From assembly GCF_000421645.1 (NCBI RefSeq), contig NZ_ATXK01000001.1, forward strand, positions 744,001-808,000: a stretch of DNA of 64,000 nt, in the 5' to 3' direction. Below are positions 55,803 to 64,000 of the stretch, piece after piece; the first letter of the stretch is position 1, and each line of letters opens with the position of its first letter. Origin of the DNA: Aurantimonas coralicida DSM 14790. Lineage in GTDB: Bacteria; Pseudomonadota; Alphaproteobacteria; Rhizobiales; Rhizobiaceae. The translations under genes and the position numbers were made by a program. The notes beneath the pieces were generated by a model, which was not told the DNA's origin, did not search any database, and worked only from the letters and a program-made list of their open reading frames with translations.

Positions 55803-56519
55803 ATGCTCGACGATTCCAGCCCGCCGGCACAGCGTGCGGATGCCCCGGATGCGCAATTGTCGGGCCAGTCGGCACTGGCGCAATTGCGCGCCTTCATCGC
55901 CGACCGCAGGCTGCAGCCGGGCCAGCGCCTGCCGCCCGAACGCGTCCTGTGTGTCGAACTCGGACTGAAGCGCAGCGATCTGCGCCAGGCGCTGGGCGTG
56001 CTGGAGCAGGAAAACCGGCTGTGGCGGCATGTCGGCAAGGGCACCTTCCTGACCGATCAGGAGCCCGATGACGCTGCCGGCCCCTTCGACCAGCTGGCCC
56101 GCAAGGTCAGCCCCGCCGACGTGATGCGCGCCAGGGCGGCGTTGGAGCCGGCGATCGCCCGCGACGCGGCGCTGCACGCCTCGGCCTCGGCAATCGGCCG
56201 GCTGCAACTGACCACGGACCGCACGCGGCAGGCCGCGACATGGCGGGAATACGAGGCGCTGGACAACGAGTTTCACCGCCAGATCGCCGAGGCCAGCGGC
56301 TCGACCACGCTTCTGGCGCTGTTCGACCAGCTGAACACCCTGCGGCGCATGGTGTCCTGGGGCCGCGTGGTGCGCGAAGGCCCGCGTCCGCCCGCCGAGC
56401 ACGGCAGTTTTGCCGAACACGACCGCGTCGTCGACGCCATTGCCCAGCGCAGCCCCGACGCCGCCCAGAACGCCATGCGCACCCATCTGCGCTCCGTCGA
56501 AGACCGCCTGCTGCGCTAG
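55803..56519 (+). CDS. GntR/FadR-family transcriptional regulator (second copy)
   Basis: This is a 238-residue regulator with the ATG at 55803; the frame is open upstream. The winged helix lies at about residues 25-90 (ALAQLRAFIADRRLQPGQRLPPERV, then LKRSDLRQALGVLEQENRLWRHVGKGTFL). The FCD domain has EYEALDNEFHRQIAEASGSTTLLALFDQLNTLRRMVSWG. Its C terminus (FAEHDRVVDAIAQRSPDAAQNAMRTHLRSVEDRLL) closely parallels the end of the first copy, so the two are paralogues. It is divergent from the second hydrolase gene and likely controls it. Confidence 0.87.
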   Translation: MLDDSSPPAQRADAPDAQLSGQSALAQLRAFIADRRLQPGQRLPPERVLCVELGLKRSDLRQALGVLEQENRLWRHVGKGTFLTDQEPDDAAGPFDQLARKVSPADVMRARAALEPAIARDAALHASASAIGRLQLTTDRTRQAATWREYEALDNEFHRQIAEASGSTTLLALFDQLNTLRRMVSWGRVVREGPRPPAEHGSFAEHDRVVDAIAQRSPDAAQNAMRTHLRSVEDRLLR

Positions 56520-56547
56520 CCGATCGGAGCCGGCGCAGCCCAGGCGC

Positions 56548-57531
56548 TCAGATCAGGAATGCCTCATGCGTGGAGGGGTGGAACAGCTCTTCCGGCGTCA
56601 GCTGGCGGCTCGACAGACCCTGGGCGTGGTGCTGCTGCAGGAAGGCATCGAGCGTCGGCCGATTGGCAGCGATGCCGTAGGACCAGAAATCCTCGCCCAT
56701 CAGGTCGCGCGCCCGCGCCAGTTGCTCCTCCACGAAGGGCAACGTCACCTTGGTGGCCGAGGTGTCAGCCAGCTGCACCAGCGCCAGTGCCTTCGCCTCG
56801 GTCATCGCCTTGAGCACCGCGCCCGGCAGCCAGGGATGCGCGTCGGCAAGTTCCTTGCGGACCCCGACAATGTGCATGATCGGGAAGATCTGCGTGCGCT
56901 CGTACCAGTCCATCGCCGCGGCGGTGGGATCCGGGAACAGCCAGCCGACATTGTTCTCGGCCCCATGGCATGACGGCATGCGCGGCGTGATGATCGCCTC
57001 GATCTCGCCGTCGAGCAGCAGCTGCGACAGCGACTTGTCCTCCGGCGCCGTTTCGATGCGGATCGCATCCGGCAGCTTCAGCGCGATCTTTTCCGGCCGC
57101 CCCGGCTGCTCCAGCCCGCCGCGCACCCAGGTCACGTCCTCCGGCTCGACGCCATGTTCCTGCAGAATGGCGCGCACCCAGACATTGGCGGTGAGCTGAT
57201 ATTCGGCGACGCCGATGCGCTTGCCCTTGAGGTCGGCGGGAGACTTGATCCGGTCGGTGCGGACGTAAAGCGAGGTGTGGCGGAAGGCGCGGGAGAGGAA
57301 CGCCGGCACACCGACATAGGGGCAGTCATCATTCGCCGTCTTCACCGTGAAGCTCGACAGCGACAATTCGCAGATGTCGAATTCGGCGTGGCGGAAGGCG
57401 CGGAAGAAGATCTCTTCGGGCGACAGCACCATGCAGGTCGGCTCGACGCCGTCGATCTGGACGCGGCCGTCGACGATGGGCCGGGCGCGATCGTAGTCGC
57501 CGACGGCGACGGACAGGTTCAGCTTGGACAT
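56548..57531 (-). CDS. 4,5-dihydroxyphthalate decarboxylase-like (periplasmic-binding fold) protein
   Basis: This is a 327-residue protein with the solute-binding fold but no signal peptide. It starts KLNLSVAVGDYDRARPIVDGRVQIDGVEP, with FFRAFRHAEFDICELSLSSF near residue 42, as in Pht5-type 4,5-dihydroxyphthalate decarboxylases and their relatives. Later come FPIMHIVGVRKELADAHPWL and NRPTLDAFLQQHHAQGL. If the assignment holds it removes a carboxyl group from a dihydroxy aromatic acid, or binds such a compound. It is divergent from the class II aldolase gene 116 bases away. No dioxygenase for the pathway is visible here. Confidence 0.72.
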   Translation of the reverse strand: MSKLNLSVAVGDYDRARPIVDGRVQIDGVEPTCMVLSPEEIFFRAFRHAEFDICELSLSSFTVKTANDDCPYVGVPAFLSRAFRHTSLYVRTDRIKSPADLKGKRIGVAEYQLTANVWVRAILQEHGVEPEDVTWVRGGLEQPGRPEKIALKLPDAIRIETAPEDKSLSQLLLDGEIEAIITPRMPSCHGAENNVGWLFPDPTAAAMDWYERTQIFPIMHIVGVRKELADAHPWLPGAVLKAMTEAKALALVQLADTSATKVTLPFVEEQLARARDLMGEDFWSYGIAANRPTLDAFLQQHHAQGLSSRQLTPEELFHPSTHEAFLI

Positions 57532-57647
57532 GCGGGGATTCCTCCTGTTGTTTCCGGATTGTGCTGGGGAATGGCGCAGGTGCGGCCGCTTGCGTTCGCG
57601 CGTCGCATCGGCTCCCCTGCCGCGCCATGGGACGGAGAGGCGGGCAG

Positions 57648-58349
57648 ATGAACAAGGCAGTGCTGATCGACGAACTGGTTCTGGCGAACCGCATCCTCGC
57701 GCATGAAGGCGTGCTCGACGCGTTCGGCCATGTCAGCGTGCGCGATCCCGACGACGCGAACGCTTTCTATCTCTCCTGCTCGCGCAGCCCGGGCCTCGTC
57801 GCGGCCGGCGACATCATGCGCTTCGATCTCGACGGCAAAATCCTGGAGGGCGACGGCAAGCCCTATCTGGAGCGGGTGATCCACGGCGCGATCCTGAAGG
57901 CCCGGCCCGATGTCGCCTCGGTCGTCCACCATCACGCGCCATCGGTGCTGCCCTTCGCGCTGGTGGAGACAAGGCTCAGGCCGGTCTTCCATCTCGGCGC
58001 CGTCGCCGGCGAGACGGTGCCGGTGTGGGACAGCCAGGACGCGTTCGGCGATACGAGCCTTCTGGTCTCCGACACGCCGATGGCCGCCTCTCTCGCGGCC
58101 GCGCTCGGCGATCGGCCGGCGGTGCTGCTCAAGCGCCACGGCGCCGTCTGCGTCGGGCGCGATATCGCCCAGGCGGTCTTCGTTTCGATCTGCATGCGCG
58201 ACAATGCGGAGCTTCTCGCCAAGGCGCTGGCGCTCGGCGGGCCGTCCTATCTGACGCCCGGCGAGATCACGCAGGCCGCAGCCAAGCACGATGACGGCGC
58301 GCCCGTCGCCCGCGCCTGGGAGTACTGGGCGTCGCGCGTTCGAGGGTGA
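57648..58349 (+). CDS. Class II aldolase/adducin family protein
   Basis: This is a 233-residue protein with the ATG at 57648, preceded by GGAGAGG. The fold has FGHVSVRDPDDANAFYLSCSRS near residue 25, a metal site with the pair SVVHHHAPSVLPFAL (three histidines near 90) and KRHGAVCVG near 160 with another histidine. Class II family members include aldolases and also the 3,4-dihydroxyphthalate decarboxylase of some phthalate pathways; the neighbouring Pht5-like gene makes a decarboxylase role possible but unproven. It is convergent with the LysR gene, with only four bases between stops. Confidence 0.82.
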   Translation: MNKAVLIDELVLANRILAHEGVLDAFGHVSVRDPDDANAFYLSCSRSPGLVAAGDIMRFDLDGKILEGDGKPYLERVIHGAILKARPDVASVVHHHAPSVLPFALVETRLRPVFHLGAVAGETVPVWDSQDAFGDTSLLVSDTPMAASLAAALGDRPAVLLKRHGAVCVGRDIAQAVFVSICMRDNAELLAKALALGGPSYLTPGEITQAAAKHDDGAPVARAWEYWASRVRG

Positions 58350-58353
58350 CACC

Positions 58354-59580
58354 TCAGGCCGGAGCATGGGGCCGCGCCTCGCTGATCTCGGAGGCGACCC
58401 CGCGCAATTCGTCGAGCAACGCCGCGGCCAGCGGGGTCGGCACATAATCGGCCCGCATGGTCAGGCCGACCTGCCGGTTCGTGCACTCGATCCTGACCGG
58501 CAGGATCGTCAGCGTGCCGGCCTCGACCTCGTGATGCACCTGATGGCGCGACAGGATCGCGACCCGCTCGCCATTCATCAGCAGTGTGCGCACGGCAACG
58601 ACGGAATCGGTCTCGATCACCCGCTTGGGCGCGTCCAGCCCGAAGGCGCGCAGCGCCGCCTCGAACTGCAGACGCAGCGGCACACCCTTGAAGGGCAGCA
58701 CCCACGGAAAACCCAGACAGTCGGCAAGGTTCACCCTGCGGCGTCCGGCGAGCGGGTGGCGCGCACCGACGACCATCACGACGTCGTCCTCGAACAGTTC
58801 CTCCGACACGATGCCTTCGACCGGCGCCGGGCGCCGGATCGTGCCGACCAGCACGTCGATGTCGCCCTGGCGCAGCGCCATCAGCAGTGAGCCATAGGTC
58901 CCGTCGACGATCGCGATCTCGGCTTCCGGGTAACGCATCAGCAGGCGCTCGACCGCGACGGGCGCAAGGCGGACACGGGTCAGCGGCAGCGCGCCGATGC
59001 GGATCTGCCCACCGGTCGCGCCTTTCAGGATCTCCACTTCCTCCAGCCCCTGTCGGATCTCGGAGAAGCACAGTTTCACCCGGCGCAGCAGCGCCTCGCC
59101 GGGCGGGGTCAGCCGCATGCCCGCGGTCGCGCGGTGAAAGAGCGGCAGGCCGGCACGGTTCTCCAGCGCCCGGAGTGATCGGTTGAGAGCCGGCTGGGAC
59201 AGGCCGGCATGGCGCGCGCCGGCGCTGACGGTGCCATGCGCGGCGACAGCCAGTAGGGCGGCAAATTCGTGGTCGGCGGCATGGATTGTCAGCGACGGCC
59301 GGGGACGGGCCGCCTCGCCGGACATCGCCGGCAGTTCGAGTTCTGCGATCCGCAATTGCTCCTGCGCCCGGCCGATACGCCTGACGAGCAGGATGCCGGC
59401 CTCGCTGGCGGCCAGGCGGCGCGAGGAGCGATGAAACAGCGTGATGCCGAGCTCGGCTTCCAGCGATTGGAGCGCGCGCGAAACGGCCGGCTGCGACAGC
59501 CCAAGCTGCCGCGCCGCATTGGCGATGGCCCCGCCCTCTGCGATTGCGAGCGCCACCCGAAGCTTGCGCAGCTTCGCCAA
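58354..59580 (-). CDS. LysR-type regulator with two tandem DNA-binding domains
   Basis: This is a 408-residue regulator, about 100 residues longer than usual. The start is TTG at 59580, with GAGGGGAGG five bases upstream. Residues 5-64 hold one LysR winged helix (GLSQPAVSRALQSLE, LFHR), and residues 104-163 hold a second (GLSQPALNRSLRALE, LFHR), each with the LysR recognition pattern. The effector domain begins near residue 190 (GGQIRIGALPL). It is divergent from the TPP enzyme and probably controls the downstream TctCBA transporter operon, perhaps also the aldolase. Direct doubling of the DNA-binding domain is unusual. Confidence 0.87.
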   Translation of the reverse strand: MAKLRKLRVALAIAEGGAIANAARQLGLSQPAVSRALQSLEAELGITLFHRSSRRLAASEAGILLVRRIGRAQEQLRIAELELPAMSGEAARPRPSLTIHAADHEFAALLAVAAHGTVSAGARHAGLSQPALNRSLRALENRAGLPLFHRATAGMRLTPPGEALLRRVKLCFSEIRQGLEEVEILKGATGGQIRIGALPLTRVRLAPVAVERLLMRYPEAEIAIVDGTYGSLLMALRQGDIDVLVGTIRRPAPVEGIVSEELFEDDVVMVVGARHPLAGRRRVNLADCLGFPWVLPFKGVPLRLQFEAALRAFGLDAPKRVIETDSVVAVRTLLMNGERVAILSRHQVHHEVEAGTLTILPVRIECTNRQVGLTMRADYVPTPLAAALLDELRGVASEISEARPHAPA

Positions 59581-59831
59581 CCGATCCTCCCCTCAAGCCG
59601 AAAGTGCATCCGATTGATGCCGATCCGCCATTGTTTTCAGAATGATGTAGCATCGCGGAAATCGCCAGCACATCTGGCTATAACTGTTTCGCATGGATGA
59701 AATGCAGAAGGCATTATCCCTCAGCCGGCTGCGGCCGCACAGTGTCGACAGAAGACAACGACAAGCGAGCGTCGCGGGGCCTTTCAAACCCGTTTCGACA
59801 GCGCGCGGTTCTCGGGGGGAATGCGGACTTC

Positions 59832-61658
59832 ATGGACGACGCCGGCCGACACACGCCTGCAACCCGGCACGCGAGCGACCTCATCGAGCGGCCGGCGGGA
59901 CACGAGGATCGCCCTGCGGAATGGGGCAGCGACGTCGTGGCCGCGACCGTGCGGGCGCTCGGCCTGCCCTACGTTGCCATGGTGCCGGGCTCGAGCTTCC
60001 GCGGCCTGCAGGATTCCATCGTCAACTATCTCGGCAACAGCGACCCCCAGATCGTGCTCTGCCTGCACGAGGAGCATGCCGTGGCGATCGCCGACGGCTA
60101 TGGCCGCGCGACCGACAGGCCGATGGCGGTGGCGCTGCATGCCAATGTCGGGTTGATGCATGCGGCCATGTCGGTCTTCAACGCCTGGTGCGATCGTGTG
60201 CCGATGGTGATCCTCGGGGCCACCGGACCCGTCGATGCCCACAAGCGTCGGCCGTGGATCGACTGGGTCCACACCGCCGCCGACCAGGGTGCGCTGGTGC
60301 GCTCCTACGTCAAATGGGACAACCAGCCGGGTTCCGCCGAGGCCGCCGTGGAGGCGGTGCTGCGCGCGCATCAGATCGCCACAACGGCCCCCTTCGGCCC
60401 GACCTATGTCTGCCTCGACGTATCGATGCAGGAGGAACGGCTGGGCCGGGAGGTGCAGGTGCCGGCGCCGGGCCGCTTTGCGCCGCCGGACCTGCCCTCG
60501 GCCTCGCGCACCACGCTGCGTTCGGTCGTCGCGGCACTGGCGGGTGCCAAGAAGCCGCTCTTCCTGTTCGGCCGCATGTCCCGGTCGCAGGCCGACTGGG
60601 ACGCCCGCATCGCGCTGGCCGAAGCGACCGGTGCGGCGGTGATGACGAGCATCCACAACCCGTCCTGTTTCCCCACCGACCACCGGCAGCATCTTCTTGC
60701 ACCCTGCGGGGAGCAGCGCTCGGCGCGCGAGCGCGCCCTTGTCGCCGAAGCCGATCTGATCGTCAGCTTCGACTGGCTCGATCTCGCCGGCTATCTGCGC
60801 AGTTGCACCGACAATGCCCAGACCCAGGCGCCGATCGAAACGACCATCGTCAGCTGTTCGCTCGATGCCACGATGACCAATGGCTGGAGCATGGACCACC
60901 AGGCGCTCGCCGCGGTCGACATCTCGGTGATGGCGCATCCGGACGCCTTCGCCGCCGACCTTCTCGACATGCTGCAGGAGGCGCAGCCACCCGCGACCGA
61001 CTGGGATTTCTCCGGCCCGCACTGGACGTCGCGCCTGCCCACCGCACCGCTCGGCGACAGGGACGGCTGCATCTCGCTCGGCGACTTCGCCATGGCGATC
61101 CGCCGGCACGGGATCGACAACGATGTCACCTTCGTCCGCCTGCCGCTCGGCTGGCCGCGCGCTGCCAGCCATTTCACCCATCCCCTCTCCTATCTCGGCA
61201 AGGACGGCGGCGCGGCGGTCGGCGTCGGCCCGGGCCATGCGGTCGGCGCCGCCCTCGCCCTGCGCGATACCGGCCGCATCGTCACTGCGGTGCTGGGCGA
61301 CGGCGACACGCTGATGGGCATCAACGCCCTGTGGACGGCGAGCCATTTCGGCCTGCCGCTGCTGATCGTGGTCGCCAACAACGCCTCATACTTCAACGAC
61401 GAACTGCATCAGGAGCGCGTCGCCAACAGCCGCGAGCGGCCGGCGGAAAACCGCTGGATCGGCCAGCGCCTGACCGATCCGGAGATCGACGTCCTGGCGA
61501 TGGCCGGCGCGCAGGGCTTCCAGACCATCGGCCCCGTTCGCACACGCGCCGCACTCGACGACGCGCTGCAGGCCGGCGCGAAGACGGTCGCATCCGGCGG
61601 CCGGGTCATCATCGATGCCCGTGTCGAGCCCGGCTATGCCGGCGACTTCGGCGAATGA
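59832..61658 (+). CDS. Thiamine-diphosphate-dependent enzyme
   Basis: This is a 608-residue enzyme of the acetolactate-synthase/benzoylformate-decarboxylase superfamily, with the ATG at 59832; the frame is open upstream. The N-terminal pyrimidine-binding part has CLHEEHAVAIADGYGRAT, with the conserved Glu at residue 80. The TPP motif GDGDTLMGINALW starts at residue 489 and ends near ANNASY. The middle domain (KKPLFLFGRMSRSQ) is normal. It would act on a 2-oxo acid by decarboxylation or carboligation. It starts the run with TctC, TctB and TctA, so the Tct system may import its substrate. Confidence 0.87.
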   Translation: MDDAGRHTPATRHASDLIERPAGHEDRPAEWGSDVVAATVRALGLPYVAMVPGSSFRGLQDSIVNYLGNSDPQIVLCLHEEHAVAIADGYGRATDRPMAVALHANVGLMHAAMSVFNAWCDRVPMVILGATGPVDAHKRRPWIDWVHTAADQGALVRSYVKWDNQPGSAEAAVEAVLRAHQIATTAPFGPTYVCLDVSMQEERLGREVQVPAPGRFAPPDLPSASRTTLRSVVAALAGAKKPLFLFGRMSRSQADWDARIALAEATGAAVMTSIHNPSCFPTDHRQHLLAPCGEQRSARERALVAEADLIVSFDWLDLAGYLRSCTDNAQTQAPIETTIVSCSLDATMTNGWSMDHQALAAVDISVMAHPDAFAADLLDMLQEAQPPATDWDFSGPHWTSRLPTAPLGDRDGCISLGDFAMAIRRHGIDNDVTFVRLPLGWPRAASHFTHPLSYLGKDGGAAVGVGPGHAVGAALALRDTGRIVTAVLGDGDTLMGINALWTASHFGLPLLIVVANNASYFNDELHQERVANSRERPAENRWIGQRLTDPEIDVLAMAGAQGFQTIGPVRTRAALDDALQAGAKTVASGGRVIIDARVEPGYAGDFGE

Positions 61659-61772
61659 TCCGGGCCCGGCACCGAAGACGGAGGAATTGCTGCCGGCCTT
61701 GAGCACGCAGCGAACGCAGAAGCCGGCGAACCAGAAGATCGGCATCGACAACAACATCCAGGGGAGGTGACC

Positions 61773-62759
61773 ATGAACGGCAGACACATCACGAAGCGGC
61801 TTGCAGCCGCGGCGCTTACGGCGACCATCGTCGCTGCGGCAAGCCCGGCATTCGCGGAATTCCCGGACAAGCCGATCACCATGTATATCGGCTTCAACCC
61901 GGGCGGCGCCGTCGATACGACCGCCCGGCTCCTGCAGAAGAACCTGGAGGCAGCGCTCGGCGTCCCGGTGATCGCGGTGCAGAAACCCGGCGGCGGCGGC
62001 ACCGTCATGGCGACCACGCTGATGCATCAGAAGGCCGACGGCTACACCATCGGCATGGGCGCGAGCGCCGCCTACGCGCTGGCCCCGCTGCTCAACACCG
62101 ACATCCAGTACGACATGATCGACGACTTCGCCCATATCGCGACCGTCTCGATCCCGCAGGACGCCCTCGTCGTGAAGAAGGACGCGCCCTGGAACACCTA
62201 CGAGGATCTGGTCAAGGACGCCAAGGACAACGGCAAGGCGCTGTCGCTGTCGTCCCAGGTCTCCGTCTCGCGCCTCATGGCCATCGCCATCGAGGAGAAG
62301 GAAGGCATCGAGATCGAGGTGGTCCCGGTCAAGGGCGGCTCGGCCGGCATCCAGCAGGTGCTCGGCGGCCACACCGACATGACCTGGGGCGCATCCGGCT
62401 GGCACGCGCAGGTCGAGGCCGGCGAGATGAAGCCGATCCTCTCGCTCGGCTACGAGCGCAATGCCGACTTCCAGGACATCCCGACCGCCAAGGAACTCGG
62501 CATCGACTATGCCTTCGTCGACACCTTCATGCTGTCGGCGCCCAAGGGCCTGCCGGAAGACGTCGAGAAGAAACTCGCCGATGCCGTGAAGACCGCGCTG
62601 TCGCCGGATCTCGTCAAGGAACTGCGCGAGAAGATGTATCTGTCGGCCGACTATCGCGGGCCGCAGGAAACCGACGACTATCTCACCATGCAGCGCGATG
62701 AGGTGAAGCCCTTCGTCGACAAGATGATGGCCGAGGGCGGCGAGAAGCCGGCCGAGTGA
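61773..62759 (+). CDS. tctC: Tripartite tricarboxylate transporter substrate-binding protein
   Basis: This periplasmic binding protein of the TctC/Bug family has 328 residues. The ATG at 61773 follows GGGGAGG by five bases. The signal peptide ends AFA-EFPDKPITMYIGFNPGGAVDTTARLL, where the FNPGGAVDTTAR segment forms the ligand pocket of Bug proteins. Other family segments are GGGGTVMATTLMHQKADGYTIG and HTDMTWGASGWHAQVEAGEMKPI. Such proteins bind carboxylates, aromatic acids or small solutes; the neighbour TPP enzyme suggests an organic acid. Next genes encode the membrane parts. Confidence 0.92.
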   Translation: MNGRHITKRLAAAALTATIVAAASPAFAEFPDKPITMYIGFNPGGAVDTTARLLQKNLEAALGVPVIAVQKPGGGGTVMATTLMHQKADGYTIGMGASAAYALAPLLNTDIQYDMIDDFAHIATVSIPQDALVVKKDAPWNTYEDLVKDAKDNGKALSLSSQVSVSRLMAIAIEEKEGIEIEVVPVKGGSAGIQQVLGGHTDMTWGASGWHAQVEAGEMKPILSLGYERNADFQDIPTAKELGIDYAFVDTFMLSAPKGLPEDVEKKLADAVKTALSPDLVKELREKMYLSADYRGPQETDDYLTMQRDEVKPFVDKMMAEGGEKPAE

Positions 62760-62799
62760 TCGGCCGGGCCTGACGAACGAAAAGACGGGAGGGGAGTCC

Positions 62800-63264
62800 G
62801 TGCGCAAGGCCGACATGTTCGCCGGCGTGTTCCTGATCGTCGCCGGGCTGATCGCGATCTACGTGGTCATCCCGGCGGAGATCGGCGGCCGTTCAGCCTA
62901 CGGCCTCGGGCCGGACTTCTTCCCCCGCGTCCTGATGTGGCTCTTCGTCCTGTTCGCCGTGCTTCTGGTCGGCCACAGGGCGTGGACCGCCTGGCGCGGC
63001 AGGCCCGAGACCGAGGGCCCCGCACCGATGAAGCGTGCGGACTGGATGTTCATCACCGGCATCTCGGTCTTCCTCGCCGTGACCTGGCAGCTGATGGTGC
63101 ATTTCGGCTTCGTCGTGGCCGGCATTTTCGTTCTGGGCGTCGTCGGCGTGCTGATGGGTAGCCTGCGGTCCAACCCGGTGCGCCTCGTCCTCGTCACGCT
63201 CGCCGCACCGCCGGTCATCTTCTACGGCTTCAAGCACCTCTTCCTCGTCTATCTGCCCAGCTGA
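62800..63264 (+). CDS. tctB: Tripartite tricarboxylate transporter small membrane subunit TctB
   Basis: This is a 154-residue membrane protein of the TctB family. The start is GTG at 62800, with GGAGGGGAG just upstream. Four membrane segments are visible, beginning ADMFAGVFLIVAGLIAIYVV, then YGLGPDFFPRVLMWLFVLFAVLLV, WMFITGISVFLAVTWQLMV and VVAGIFVLGVVGVLM. The G-P-D-F-F-P-R stretch is characteristic of the family. It lies between the binding protein and the large subunit TctA. Confidence 0.88.
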   Translation: MRKADMFAGVFLIVAGLIAIYVVIPAEIGGRSAYGLGPDFFPRVLMWLFVLFAVLLVGHRAWTAWRGRPETEGPAPMKRADWMFITGISVFLAVTWQLMVHFGFVVAGIFVLGVVGVLMGSLRSNPVRLVLVTLAAPPVIFYGFKHLFLVYLPS

Positions 63265-63282
63265 TCTCGAAGGCGAACGACA

Positions 63283-64000
63283 ATGGACACGATCCTCGCC
63301 GGCATTGGCGACGCCTTCACCCTGATGAACTTCGCCTACATCGCCTTCGGCGTGTTCATGGGCATCATGGTGGGTGCCATTCCCGGCCTCAACGGGCCGA
63401 TGGCGATCGCCGTCGCCGTGCCGCTGACCTACTACATGGACCCGCTCGCCGCCGTCGCCTTCCTGATCGGCATCAACAAGGGCGGCACCTTCGGCGGTTC
63501 GATCTCCGCAATCCTCCTCAATACGCCGGGCTCGCCCGAATCCACCTCGACCGCCTTCGACGGCTACCCGCTCGTCAAGAAGGGCAAGGGCATGAAGGCG
63601 CTGAAGATGGCGCTCTATTCCTCGGTCACCGGTGACATCTTCTCCGACCTCGTGCTGTTCACCGTCGCCGCGCCGCTCGCTCTCGTCGCGCTGCGCATGG
63701 GCCCGCCCGAAATGGCGGCCGTCTTCGCCTTTTCGCTGACGATCATCGCCGGCCTGTCGGGCAAGTCGATGCTCCGCGGCCTGCTCGCGGCGATCCTCGG
63801 CGCCTTCGTCGCCTGCGTCGGCCTCGACATCGAGACCGCCCAGCCGCGCCTGACCTTCGGCATGGGCGAACTGATTGAGGGCGTGCCGATCATACCGCTG
63901 ACGATCGGCCTTCTCGCGCTGTCCGAGATCATCATCCAGGTCGAAGCCCGCGTCCTTGGCCGCGAGAAGAATGTCGGCACCTACAACGTGTTCGGCAAGG
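63283..64000 (+). CDS. tctA: Tripartite tricarboxylate transporter large membrane subunit TctA (partial)
   Basis: The frame from the ATG at 63283 runs to the window edge, so only about 239 of the roughly 500 residues are visible. The N-terminal region contains GVFMGIMVGAIPGLNGPMAI and GGSISAILLNTPGSPESTSTAFDGYPL, the two hallmarks of TctA. The frame then continues KKGKGMKALKMALYSSVTGDI and more helices. It is 18 bases after tctB and completes the transporter. Confidence 0.92.
   Translation, partial: MDTILAGIGDAFTLMNFAYIAFGVFMGIMVGAIPGLNGPMAIAVAVPLTYYMDPLAAVAFLIGINKGGTFGGSISAILLNTPGSPESTSTAFDGYPLVKKGKGMKALKMALYSSVTGDIFSDLVLFTVAAPLALVALRMGPPEMAAVFAFSLTIIAGLSGKSMLRGLLAAILGAFVACVGLDIETAQPRLTFGMGELIEGVPIIPLTIGLLALSEIIIQVEARVLGREKNVGTYNVFGK

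Overview
The window is about 66% G+C and densely coded. Gene content points to an alphaproteobacterium, probably in the Hyphomicrobiales. The clues are a rhizobial-type DUF2585 membrane protein, a polyol operon with the smoEFGK-mtlK order, several tripartite (Tct) and periplasmic-binding transporters, and a likely EcfG-type stress promoter. No genus is claimed. I found no rRNA, tRNA, CRISPR array, insertion sequence or phage gene.

Layout. 1-5.0 kb: a branched-chain amino-acid/amide ABC transporter (livHMGF) whose last gene overlaps an acyl-CoA ligase. 5.1-9.6 kb: a ribose/fructose-type sugar ABC transporter with a divergent binding protein and an NAD-dependent epimerase/dehydrogenase, closed by a two-way terminator. 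9.7-21.7 kb: a full ferric-siderophore uptake locus (TonB-dependent receptor, FhuD-, FhuB- and FhuC-like transporter, ExbB, ExbD, TonB, an MsbA-type ABC exporter and a siderophore reductase). Three of its transcription units share one promoter/operator-like motif. 21.9-31.1 kb: a short-chain dehydrogenase with an EcfG-like promoter, then seven glycosyltransferase-type genes, including a sucrose-phosphate-synthase-like enzyme fused to a HAD phosphatase and a small protein with a sialyltransferase-like (GT29) motif. 31.2-34.3 kb: HNH nuclease, DNA polymerase IV, manganese catalase and a ferritin-like protein.

34.3-40.9 kb: a 600-base intergenic stretch with two palindromes, then the polyol (mannitol/sorbitol) uptake and oxidation operon. 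41.1-45.7 kb: 2'-5' RNA ligase-like protein, a small conserved protein, carotenoid hydroxylase (crtZ), DUF2585, carotenoid ketolase (crtW) and a fosmidomycin-resistance-type exporter. 45.8-49.2 kb: an Mfd-family helicase. 49.3-64 kb: a catabolic region with two paralogous pairs of FadR-type regulator and fumarylacetoacetase-family hydrolase, a taurine/nitrate-type ABC transporter, an Ldh_2 dehydrogenase, a dihydroxyphthalate-decarboxylase-like protein, a class II aldolase-family protein, a LysR regulator with two DNA-binding domains, a thiamine-diphosphate enzyme and a TctCBA transporter cut by the window edge.

How it fits together. Most of the window takes up and processes scarce nutrients: amino acids, sugars, polyols, iron and aromatic-like or carboxylic acids. 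A central block links glycosylation to stress protection. The parts that most merit follow-up are the glycosyltransferase island, the shared iron motif, the tandem-domain LysR regulator and the paired regulator/hydrolase modules.
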